DNA from: Euperipatoides rowelli
Taxonomy: Eukaryota; Onychophora; Udeonychophora; Euonychophora; Peripatopsidae
Length of the DNA stretch: 12,161 bases
Strand: one strand, 5' to 3'
Assembly (NCBI GenBank): GCA_003024985.2
Contig: PXIH01S0000959.1
Under the pieces are notes generated by a model that made no database searches, had not been told where the DNA came from, and worked only from the letters and a program-made list of their open reading frames with translations. This document shows positions 1 through 8,264 of the stretch, one piece after another. Each line of letters starts with the position of its first letter. Position 1 is the first letter of the stretch. Position numbers and translations under genes: made by a program.

Positions 1-1103
1 AAAAAAAAAAAAACAGAGGTAAAAAATCTTTCAGACTTATGACTCTAGGTTTTGGCAATCCTACTTTTGAAAAATAAAATCNTTAACTATTTTTAAAATA
101 TAGCCTACTGCATAATAAGTCCTACATTTGAAAGGGCTATTTGTAATCACTTTAATTAATAGTGGAAACTGTTTCTATTTTCAAGAAGTGCATGTCAATG
201 ATGTCATTGATAACTGATACTGAAGGAGCGCCCTTTTATTTAATTAAAACTAATAAACTCAAAGACGTTGGAAGTATAATTCGTCTTTGAATAAACTAAT
301 CTAATCACGAATGGCTTTTAAAATTAGAATCGCAACATTTCGAATACAGTATATATATATATGAAGTTATTTTAAGTACAAAAAAATAATTTAAAGTTAT
401 TATATTTTCCAAGTCTTTTTTTTTTTTTCACTTATCGGCAGGTGCAAGCAAAGACGTTGGAAGCAGCCTATTGAAATGAACTTTTTTTGTGCGAGTATTT
501 CTATATTTGCAGATGAGGGAACCTCCCCTTTTCCATTTCATAATTACTCTGAATTGTAATTGGCTAGGCCTATTTGCTGTTTTTCAGTAAATAAATAATA
601 ATCATTTAAAAGTATTTCCATTTATTACGGTATGCATTCTTTTTTCTTTTTTTGTATAGCCTTGAATGACTAAAGTTGTAAAAGTTAATTACTGACTAGT
701 AACAAAATTTCACTGTCTGATTTATATCAACTAATAAATCAATAATTTAATTAATAACTTTACGACATAAATGAAATCATTAATTTATAAACAAATATAC
801 TGCATATACAGTATAAACATTTTTTATATATACAATTTTATTATATGCCTTTTTTCATATATATAAAGTCGAATATAAATAAAAAGATAAATTAAATTAG
901 AATATTGTTGTTTGTTAGCGTCATTTTGACCAAGTTTTAATATCTGTGAAAGGGACTGTTCTCTAGCTCGTTGGGGCGCACCGATTTTATTTGCTCCATG
1001 GCGCTGAATATGTAGCTATGCCACTGGATTTAATTGAGATACAGCCAGACTGCTAGGGGATTGTAACTGCACGAATAACGGTCTTTATCTGTTTTTTTTT
1101 TTT
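1..1103. other. AT-rich stretch, no gene seen
   Basis: I see no coding region here on either strand. It begins with a 13-base poly-A run and holds an ambiguous base at 82, a short (TA)6 run at about 350-362, a poly-T run at about 417-428, and scattered A/T homopolymers. A 15-bp direct repeat (260-274 and 449-463) is listed separately. The segment ending at 1026 reads TAGCTATGCCACTG, which resembles the end of some hAT elements, but no matching left end or target duplication was found. Confidence 0.6.
260..463 (+). repeat. 15-bp perfect direct repeat pair
   Basis: CAAAGACGTTGGAAG occurs at 260-274 and again, identical, at 449-463. A 15-base word containing a CG is unlikely to recur by chance within 200 bases of AT-rich DNA. 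The 174 bases between the copies include a (TA)6 run and a poly-T run at about 417-428. One reading is a target-site duplication of the length retroelements make, flanking a short insert. However, the poly-T run does not abut the second copy as a clean retroinsertion would require, so the origin is open. Confidence 0.5.
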
Positions 1104-1226
1104 TTATTATATAATGGTCGCACTACAATGATTGGTTCAAAGACTAACAAGACAGAGAGCAAATGGATAGGTCTAAGTAAATATTTACGGGGAGCAATCC
1201 ATTATTATACAATGGACGCATTGCTC
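1104..1226. repeat. Palindrome-bearing repeat, copy 1
   Basis: Three nested structures are visible. TTATTATATAATGGTCGCA at 1104-1122 recurs with two mismatches at 1202-1220. ATGATTGGTTCAA at 1128-1140 opens a stretch that resembles 9615-9693 over roughly 60 bases, including the shared CTAACA. GTAAATATTTAC at 1177-1188 is a perfect 12-bp palindrome, and 1192-1226 folds as a hairpin: outer arms GAGCAAT/ATTGCTC, inner arms CCATT/AATGG, a 7-base loop, and a 4-base bulge on one side. The second copy also has a palindrome at the matching place. This looks like part of a dispersed non-coding mobile repeat. I do not recognise the family. Confidence 0.5.
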
Positions 1227-2142
1227 AAAGTATAATATGAGCCTTTATTCTTTACTGTGAGGGGTTCACAAAATGGGAGTTATGCAAATTAGGGTTTTCA
1301 GTGGCTGCAAAGCTGCTGTAAAGAAAATCTCTTTCAGACTGAGTTATGGGGAATTATTACCCTCACCTCTGACCTTATGGATTAGCGAGATGGTTATTTT
1401 AATATCATATTACGTAATGCATATATTTGGCTGCTTTTTGATATCACTTCTTATAGGGAGTTAAGTTTATTTTATAGCCATCGCTTGTTTACTTTTTTTT
1501 TCTTTTTGGGGGAGGGAGGGGGAAATTTTATATTATTTGCAACATCAGCTTTAACAATTTTACCATTGGTTAAATACATAAACTGTATATAATTAAAAAC
1601 AAATAAAAGCAAATTTTAATAATAACTTTCTATTCTTTTGCAATGTTCATCATTTATTTATTTTGTTATTTCTTGAATAGAATCTTAAAAAAAGGTTTTT
1701 CATTTTTATTATTAAATGATTATTCTGAATATAATTAAAGCAATTAAAATATAGAAAAGACTGATGTACTGAGGGCAAATTTTTTTTTGCATTTTGTAAA
1801 AAAAAAAAAATCTTTTGGAAAGAAATGAAAACGGAACTTTAGAAGGATTTTAAAATATTTATTTTTTAATGGCTTCTATAAAATCAATGTTTCAGTTCTT
1901 TTTAGCTTTTTTTTTAAAAAAAATTACATCTTTCTTTTCTTTGCTTTCCTTTTCATTTGATTAATTCTTTTTATTTTTTCGAGAAATATGCCTTTTCGGT
2001 ATTTTTTCGTTTTTTATGACTCATTTTCTTTTTTTCCTGTTGGAGAGGCTGAATTTAGCTTTAAATTATTAAAATATATTTTTAAAGTCAACTGAATTAA
2101 TTATTATATATTCAAAAACTTAGAAAGATCAGTAGTTGAGTA
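1227..2142. other. AT-rich stretch, no gene seen
   Basis: No gene is supported. A 63-codon open frame at 1273-1464 (+) has no recognisable domain and is treated as chance. The rest is dominated by poly-A and poly-T runs, including a T-rich block at about 1890-2040 and a short G-rich run, GGGGGAGGGAGGGGG, at about 1507-1521. Confidence 0.6.
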
Positions 2143-2152
2143 TTTTTTTTTT

Positions 2153-2302
2153 AGTCATAATAATGAGTCCAAATAGTAATTTATTTTAGCCATAACAATA
2201 ACTCCAAATAGTGTTTTTTTTAGTCATAATAATGAGTCCAAATAGTAATTTATTTTAGCCATAACAATAACTCCAAATAGTGTTTTTTTTAGTCATAATA
2301 AT
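2153..2302. repeat. 69-bp tandem repeat, two perfect copies plus a partial
   Basis: Copies lie at 2153-2221 and 2222-2290 with no mismatch, followed by a 12-base start of a third at 2291-2302. Each 69-bp unit is itself two related half-units. A is 35 bp, beginning AGTCATAATAATGAGTCC. B is 34 bp, beginning AGCCATAACAATAACTCC. Both halves share CCAAATAGT and end in a T-rich run. The T run just before 2153 looks like the tail of a preceding B half. So there is a two-level structure: an old 35-bp duplication that diverged, then a recent perfect 69-bp duplication. It has no coding potential. Confidence 0.93.
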
Positions 2303-3165
2303 TTTTTTTATATATTTCATATTAAGCTGAATGATTTCAATTATTACAGACTTCAGGAAGATTTACATAAACCATTAATCACTTTCCTTGCATTAGATAG
2401 CTTCATCACTAAACTTGACTGGTGAAATAGATTGAAAGTCTTGGGAGAAAATTTTGTCTGTCAAAATTGAGTTTACATTAAACTTTTGCCTTGTTTCTTC
2501 ATATTTAGATTACAGTACATTTCTCACTATAGGTTTTCTGTCTTTTGACTAATGGGTTTTGGGATGTCAGTAAAAAAAAAAATTAGCATATAAATAGCAT
2601 GATCCGAATTTGATTTTGACTGAGCCTGTTAGCCACAGTAATAAATGAATGCTAGTGTCTGCTTAGCAAACTTATCAGATAGATTACTCAGAACCAGAGT
2701 TGATTGTGTACTGCCACACACACACACACACTGGATGTAAAATATCTGAGAAATAAATCTCTACGGATATTTTTGTCACTGTGGTTGCAAGAGAAGTTTG
2801 ACAAAGGCAAAATATTTTTTTCTTTGAAATGATAAGATTTTGAGTAAGCGCTGTTTCCTTGTCTAGTATTTCTTATTCAATGGTGCATTGATCAAGATGC
2901 TATTACTATTGCTGTCAGTTCACCAATGTTAATTATGTTGTCGAAAAGGAAAAGACTAAGAAGAAACCTAATCATTTTGACTTAATCTTGGATTAGAGAA
3001 AGACAAGAGTTTGGTCCGTACAATTACAAAGAGCTACGATGTGAACCGGTGGCTTTAAAATTTTATTTTAATGGACTTTGATGCTTTTTTTGTTGTACCG
3101 TCTGTTAATTTCATGGTTTCTTCATCCGTCCAATTTTTAATCACTCTTTTCCTGTTTTGCTTCTG
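2303..3165. other. AT-rich stretch with a short (CA)n run, no gene seen
   Basis: I see no supported gene. A (CA)8 microsatellite lies at 2715-2731. The rest is unremarkable non-coding sequence with short A and T runs. Confidence 0.6.
2715..2731. repeat. (CA)8 microsatellite
   Basis: An uninterrupted alternating CA run of eight units plus a final C. It is a simple-sequence repeat with no sign of function. Confidence 0.9.
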
Positions 3166-3173
3166 GGTTAAAG
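3166..3173. repeat. Target-site duplication, left copy (hAT MITE)
   Basis: GGTTAAAG directly precedes the CAAGGG end of the 173-bp element. The identical octamer directly follows its other end at 3347-3354. Confidence 0.82.
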
Positions 3174-3346
3174 CAAGGGTGTGATCAGACAGGGAGTGTG
3201 TCTAGGTTGTCTGGATACCCCCAAAATTTTAAAAATTATTTCAACAGTTAAAAAAAAGCATAGGCTATGAAAAATATATACAGTATATATTTACTGTAGC
3301 TACACCCCCAGTCATCCCCCTAAATAATTTTCTGGCTACATCCCTG
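3174..3346. mobile_element. hAT-type miniature element (MITE), 173 bp
   Basis: The element is bounded by a perfect 8-bp direct repeat, GGTTAAAG, at 3166-3173 and 3347-3354. This is the target-duplication length typical of hAT transposons. The left end reads CAAGGGTGTGATCAGA and the right end, on the other strand, CAGGGATGTAGCCAGA. They match at 11 of 16 positions and every difference is a transition, as expected of an ageing copy. CAGGGRYGTAGCCAG is, from general knowledge, a common hAT terminus in invertebrates. C-rich runs (CCCCC) sit just inside both ends. Inside lies a small palindrome, TACAGTA/TACTGTA, near 3284-3299. It has no coding capacity, so it would have been mobilised by a transposase supplied elsewhere. 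Confidence 0.82.
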
Positions 3347-3354
3347 GGTTAAAG
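3347..3354. repeat. Target-site duplication, right copy (hAT MITE)
   Basis: GGTTAAAG directly follows the element's terminal CATCCCTG. It is identical to the left copy at 3166-3173. Confidence 0.82.
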
Positions 3355-3918
3355 GCTGACTATTTGATGCCATGAGTGCCTCCATGTTTTTTGAGTCACA
3401 TGTTCATGTCATCAGTGATTGGCTGAGATTTAATTCTTGAAAGATAAATGCTCAAAAAGTAGATATCTAATCTACTTCTGCGATTTATCGGAGAATTATT
3501 TTTCTCTAGAGAATTTGTGACATACAGGAGAGAATTTATTGCTGGCGTCAAATTCTCAGAGATTTTTTTTTTTCATCTTTAATGACTGGCTGGAGGAAAT
3601 AATGTAAAATGGAGATTCTATTTATTCACCAGAGTAAAAGCTCGTCATTTTTGAAAGAATGGCGGAATCAATTTTATTTTGTAATTCCACTTCTCCCCAT
3701 GCCCTCCCATCCCATCTAACCTTCTCTTCTCACTCTTACCTTATTATGTTATTAAATGCTAAAAGATTTTGCCCAGCATTAAGAACTAACAGTATTGAAC
3801 TTATATTGTACATCAAATACCCCATCAAAAATAACGAGAACTTTGTAAAGTGCTTTTTTATTGGAAATATTATTCGCAAATTGGAACAGTCTAATACAGT
3901 TAGATGTTGAATTTAATG
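3355..3918. other. Non-coding stretch with a GAGAATT inverted repeat
   Basis: No gene is supported. CTCTAGAGAATTTG at 3504-3517 pairs with CAAATTCTCAGAG at 3549-3561, with one base bulged, and two more GAGAATT-like words lie nearby. A C/T-rich block follows at about 3688-3740. An 83-codon open frame at 3659-3910 has no recognisable domain and biased, simple composition, so it is treated as chance. Confidence 0.55.
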
Positions 3919-3920
3919 TA

Positions 3921-4310
3921 TCGTAGAATGTCATTAGAGGGTGCCATACCTAATAAGTGTGCCACCCCTATTTCTCGTCCAAAGTTAGGTAAAGTCACCA
4001 TTGCCAAGTGTGCTGTCACCACACTTTAAGTTTTTGATCATTCCGAAAGAAATGCAAACTGTGTCATGCAACTGCGCCCCCTAGTTTTTAATTAATCTAA
4101 TGTTCAGGAGAGTGTTTCCATGTAACCCAAATAAGTGTGCCATTTTGAAAAAGTCTTTTAAAGAATTCCGATACTAGCTAAAAAAGTGCGACTGAGCAGT
4201 TTTGAAGTGCATTGTGATAATTTAAGGTTTACTAGCATGACACTAAACAAGGGTGTCGTCCCTCTCCAAAATGAATAAGTGTGCATGAGCAATTGATCGG
4301 CATTCTACAA
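3921..4310. mobile_element. Probable TA-flanked MITE with AATAAGTGTGC repeats
   Basis: The ends are inverted copies. GTATCGTAGAATGTCA at 3918-3933 faces CGGCATTCTACAATAC at 4298-4313, and the arms match at 12 of 16 positions. If the TA at 3919-3920 and at 4311-4312 is a duplicated target, the element is 390 bp and begins T(C/T)GTAGAATG, a Tc1/mariner-like arrangement. Inside, AATAAGTGTGC occurs three times in the same orientation (3952, 4130 and 4274), the first two extended to AATAAGTGTGCCA. A related CCAAGTGTGCTG lies near 4004. There is no coding capacity. The inverted ends are short, so the boundaries are inferred. Confidence 0.45.
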
Positions 4311-4313
4311 TAC

Positions 4314-5858
4314 CTTTTTCTAAAAAATATAAACAAGTTCAACTTTGACTTAGCCTAAGACTAAAATTTGCATATTTTTCTTTCAACATTCCAATTAACT
4401 GATTGTAATAATAAGAATAATATGACATTTAAATTTAAAGCAAACCAATAAACTGTGTTACTGAATTAAATTTATACCTTCAATAACTTCAATTTCACTA
4501 ATTATAATTTTTACTAAGATCTGTTCACTTTGAGCAGAGTTTAAGGACTGAAAAATTTGCCATTAAACTAATTTTCACTAATAATTTGATATTAAACCTG
4601 GTTGAAAACTTTCACTAATAGTTGAACATAGCTAGCACTATGTCATTATATTAATGAGCATCAATTCCTCATGAGCTGTTAAATAACAGACTTCACTTTA
4701 GCTTCCATTCTAAAATTGTTTGCACTATTGTCTCTTAAAAAAAAAATGTTTCCAATACGTATCGGATTTGTGCTGAACATTTTCTTTATATCCGACATTG
4801 TGATTCAATTGTACAGAAACTGCGGCTTTAAATGCTTCATTTATGTCTTCTGTGAAAAAAAAAACATTGGTTGGTTAATTTGTGATTGAGGAGTGACACT
4901 GGTTGTTTTTAAAGCAAACTTTGCGAATAAATTTGCATCCCTGATGCTAGTAAATAAACATCTTTGACTCCCTATCTTGAAATTGATCATTACTAAAAGG
5001 AAAGTTTTAATTAATACAATTTCTTTTTTTTTATCCCATTTTATTTGTGCATTTTAGGTTTATCTAGGCAACTAAGAATGTGCTTTATGGTGAGGTCATT
5101 AAAAGATACTAGAAAAAGTATGTTCTACGAACTTGAACGAATAAAATGTGTCAATAAAAAAATACCATTCTTTCCTCTGCATCATCCTGTTATTTGCTCT
5201 TTTTTCCTCATTCCCTAGCCTCTCTTCCTTCCCTCTTTTATCCTCTCTTCCCACACATATGTTGATTTACCTATCTTCAAATTTGTTGTAGGATACATGA
5301 AAATAAAATTTCATTTGATTGGAAAGGAGATTAAAAAAAAAATTTACTGAGGCACTAGTGTGAGCATGATATAGATTCAATAAAATTTTGGCTACTGTAT
5401 GCTGAAATTTTCTTGACCACGGTACCCAGATTCCAATCCAAGCTTCTTAGATAGATTCGTTAAAGCTTATTTTTCCTTGGGTAAAATAGCTCTGATGCAC
5501 TTTATTCCTTGTTGACGGCTTCTTTGTGAAGAAAGTATGCTTACTTAAAAAAGATAGTAATGATAATAAAAGCTACCATAATTAAGAAAGTTTATTTATA
5601 ATCTTTTCTTCACTTTCCAAACTAACAAATCCTTCGAACATCTCTGAAAATAATTTATTCTGCTTCATGTCTTAATGCCAACATAAATATTTATCTCTAT
5701 TGTTTCGTAGCATTACTTCTCTGTATTATTAAATTAATCCTTTCTGATTATTTCTTTTCCATTATTTGACTTATTCTAGTCGGAAGGATAATGTTGGGAT
5801 AGTTATGCTTTGAATTATATTTTTAGGGTATGCTTCTGTAGTTACGGGATTTATGATT
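4314..5858. other. Non-coding stretch with a pyrimidine tract
   Basis: No gene, RNA gene or mobile element could be supported in about 1.5 kb. It is AT-rich with A and T homopolymers. A strongly pyrimidine-biased tract lies at about 5169-5254 on the + strand (TCTTTCCTC and repeated TCTCTTCC words). Nothing next to it argues for a splice acceptor of a recognisable exon. Confidence 0.55.
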
Positions 5859-5860
5859 TA

Positions 5861-6497
5861 TAGGGTGGGTCTAGGTAATTTGGGTATAAAAAACATCTTT
5901 TTTTAAGTTCGGAATCTCATAGCATTTTACAATGATAATTTTTTTCAGTTTTTCGTTTTCTATGTTAGCATTGTGACCTTTTACAATGAATTTATATTTT
6001 CATATGTGCTGACCTCATGTTGTCCAAATGGTAAACAAAAGTTTGACTATACCTAAATTATCCAAGGAATGGGGGAATTTGAGTATAATGTTTGTTATTG
6101 AAGTAAAACATGCTTTAAATCCTATTATAGGCCTACCTACATTACCCCAATCATAGATAAAAGCAGGTAGTCTATGTTGGTCTGTTTAAAAAAAAAATTA
6201 ATTAGGCTAACTTATGTAGTGTACACATACTTAAACTTGAGCTACATTGTAGCAAAGCTGGGCGACAGAGAATATACTGATTTCTCAAGGACATGTTATC
6301 AAAGAAGGTTGTTATTTTTTTTTTAAAGGCAGTATTGCGTGACCAAGATACTTTTGGCACTATATTAATAGTTACTCTGATGTAAACATTTGATATTAAA
6401 TTGGCATATCAATAAAGAATAGGTTAGGATTTATTCAATAAATTATAATTTATTCCCAAATTACCTCACTCTACCCAAATTATCCTGACGCACCCTA
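5861..6497. mobile_element. Non-autonomous DNA transposon, about 637 bp, with subterminal repeats
   Basis: Inverted ends are clear. The left end reads TAGGGTGGGTCTAGG then TAATTTGGGTA from 5861. The right end, on the opposite strand from 6497, reads TAGGGTGCGTCAGGA then TAATTTGGGTA. Over about 26 bp there is one substitution and two single-base indels. TA flanks both ends (5859-5860 and 6498-6499), fitting the TA target of Tc1/mariner-type elements, though the exact first base is uncertain because the end itself begins with TA. Copies of an end-derived motif like GGTAATTTGGGTATA recur inside: 5874 (+), 6048-6063 (-), 6074 (+), 6451-6465 (-) and 6472-6485 (-). No transposase remnant is visible inside, so this is a MITE-like element. 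I do not recognise the family. Confidence 0.7.
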
Positions 6498-6499
6498 TA

Positions 6500-7149
6500 C
6501 ATTTTACATTGTTTAGTTCTTTAGTACAATCTTTATTTTCTTGGACCTTATTAGTCTATGAAATGTGTAATAAGGGTTTGTCCTTTAATTTATTCTATTA
6601 CAAAATTAATTTCAATTCAAGATATTAATTATTTATATTTAAATATCTGTGTAATTAATTTTTTTTCAATCTACCATAATGAAAAACTTATCCTAAAATA
6701 TAGGTTGATGGCATCTATTACAAAATTAAACTACATAATATTGCCAATTGTTTAAATTTATCACTTTATATAAAACTAATTCAAATTCAAATTATGCTCA
6801 TTAAGTGCAGTATTAATTAATTCATAAAGGCATTAACATAATTAAATAGCATCAATCATAAATTAATAAAATTGAAGTAAAATACAAATTATAACTAATT
6901 TCATTAAAACAGTTTAAATATTTATAAGAAATAATTTTAAATTAATAATGAAATATTACGAGTTTTCTGGCATGTCTTTAGTAAAAATACAGTAGCCTAC
7001 ATTATACCGTACTAAATCTTGATTGGTCAAATAAGAAAATGCTCATAAGTTATTTTCAAATAAATTAATAAGCAAAATTCTTTATCCATTTAAGTTCCAG
7101 CAATACATAAATGGCTATTAATATTGGATAAGGTTGTAGATGTAGAACG
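6500..7149. other. Extremely AT-rich stretch, no gene seen
   Basis: This is among the most AT-rich parts of the window, dominated by AATTAAT words. A 16-bp perfect direct repeat, TCTATTACAAAATTAA, occurs at 6594-6609 and 6714-6729. A 65-codon open frame at 6558-6755 is low-complexity and shows no domain, so I treat it as chance. Confidence 0.6.
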
Positions 7150-7296
7150 ATGACTAATGAAAATGATATGGCTGAAAACAACAGTGAAGGTTCTAGATAC
7201 TGTTAAATATACTGTAGAGAAGAGCAGGGCTGGAATTTGAAGAAACACATTTTGAAAGATAGCTGTCATAAACCTTTATTTCTAACTTGGAAGTAA
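7150..7296 (+). pseudogene. Doubtful zinc-finger-like fragment
   Basis: From the ATG at 7150 the frame reads through one internal stop (TAA at 7204) to a TAA at 7294. After the first stop the peptide includes IYCREEQGWNLKKHILK followed by DSCHK. With the Cys just before the stop, this gives a C-x3-C spacing, then NLKKH and a later His. That loosely resembles a C2H2 or BED zinc finger, but the gap between the second Cys and first His is about 10 residues, shorter than the usual 12. Only one finger-like unit is present and it is interrupted. It may be a relic of a transposase or host gene, or a coincidence. No promoter or splice signals support it. Confidence 0.2.
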
Positions 7297-7888
7297 ATAT
7301 AATTGTTTGCTAATGACATAGGATATGACGCTTTTCTTTATTATGATAACATGCATAATGATTTTCCTATGTATTTAATTAAGTGTTCTCCTGTTATTCA
7401 TCACACTTTTTATAATGGTATTAACTAAGATTCTGTTTTTTAATGCACCATTTTAATCGCACAGAAAAATCACAGAATAACAATATACCCACTTTTAGTG
7501 GTAGTGCAATTGTAATGGTCTGCAGGTATGGTGGTGTTATGTCCCTGTTTGGGTGCCATATATAACAGATAGTAGGCCCACTTCATTTGTTACATGGTTG
7601 TAAGGTAGACTAGCTGTTAAAGACATACCATCACCAAAAAAAAAAAACAATATTACATATTTAAAATCAGATTAAGAAAAAAAATTGATACAAATAAATT
7701 TTAATTAACTGTAATGAACTATTTAGTTGTTATTTTAATGTTAAAGTGGTGAATTTTAACACTTTTCAGGTCACCATTCCATTTCCGCTTTATTTCTTTT
7801 TCATATAATTTAATGTTACATACAAATTGTGTACATTTCTAATCCATGTTAAACAATGAAGTTTACAATTTATATTCCTCTGAGAAAA
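7297..7888. other. Non-coding stretch, no gene seen
   Basis: AT-rich, with poly-A runs near 7637 and 7678. A partial inverted similarity (GGTATGGTGGTG near 7526, GACATACCATCACC near 7622) is too weak to define an element. Confidence 0.5.
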
Positions 7889-7963
7889 ATGTCTGTTAAA
7901 TGTTTGATTGTGGGATGCAATAATAATCAAAATTTGAAATATCTCCACTTCCCTTCAAATTAG
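7889..7963 (+). pseudogene. THAP-like zinc-finger N-terminus, truncated
   Basis: From the ATG at 7889 the peptide starts MSVKCLIVGCNNN, then QNLKYLHFPSN, and ends at TAG (7961). The pattern of a Met, then C-x4-C followed by Asn residues and an 'HFP' about ten residues later matches the first part of THAP domains, which bind DNA with a C2CH zinc. Reading past the stop gives ELVDKTINV, after which any similarity is lost. The later conserved Trp, Pro, Cys and His of a full THAP domain (about 80-90 residues) are not visible in this frame. It could be a relic of a P-element-type transposase, since these carry an N-terminal THAP domain, or a broken copy or short first exon of a host THAP gene. With only 24 residues to judge, the call is tentative. 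Confidence 0.42.
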
Positions 7964-8264
7964 GAATTAGTAGATAAAACCATTAATGTCTAGTACACTG
8001 ATATAGACTCCGACAAAATATAGCTTTTTTTGTTTAAAACAGTTTCATCAATTTAAAAAAAGAAACTTTTATTACCAAAAAAATCAAAATAACAACAATA
8101 CAATTAAAATTGCCTAATTCAGTAATTTATTCTGAATGGCCAAGAACAGCTAATGTGATTATATCTCCTCTTAAGTGTCATGACGTTTTGCGTGTTGTAT
8201 TTTATTTTTTTGGTTTATGAACGCAGAACATTTTTTGTTGATCTCTAGAACTCCCCAACACAAT
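7964..8264. other. Non-coding stretch before the transposase relic
   Basis: No domain can be supported. If the mariner-type element was once complete, its N-terminal DNA-binding half should lie about here, but only T- and A-rich sequence is visible. Near 8231-8260 the text could be a highly eroded version of the 'QQDGAPPH' catalytic segment, too degraded to claim. Confidence 0.4.

Noticed and set aside
1133-1145. GGTTCAAAGAC, and GGTTCAATGGC at 9620, as possible B boxes of a SINE
   Set aside because: No A box is seen upstream in either copy and no 3' tail is evident. The match to the B-box consensus is incomplete.
1273-1464. 63-codon open frame (+)
   Set aside because: No domain recognised, no supporting signals, and length within chance expectation for a 12-kb six-frame scan. 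The hydrophobic C-terminus follows from T-rich DNA.
3659-3910. 83-codon open frame (+)
   Set aside because: Ser- and Leu-rich peptide from a C/T-rich tract, with no motif. It ends just before a probable mobile-element boundary.
6249-6262. TAGCAAAGCTGG, a match to the RNA polymerase III A-box consensus
   Set aside because: No B box (GGTTCGANTCC-like) lies at tRNA or SINE spacing and no cloverleaf can be drawn. It sits inside the 5861-6497 element.
6558-6755. 65-codon open frame (+)
   Set aside because: Ile-, Leu- and Tyr-rich translation of very AT-rich DNA. It looked briefly mitochondrial-like, but no mitochondrial protein motif is present.
7526-7641. Possible terminal inverted repeats, GGTATGGTGGTG and GACATACCATCACC
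   Set aside because: The arms align only partly and in shuffled order, and no flanking duplication was found.
8231-8264. Catalytic 'QQDGAPPH' segment of the mariner-type transposase
   Set aside because: Only a single Asp and a following Pro align, with a stop between. This is too eroded to distinguish from chance.
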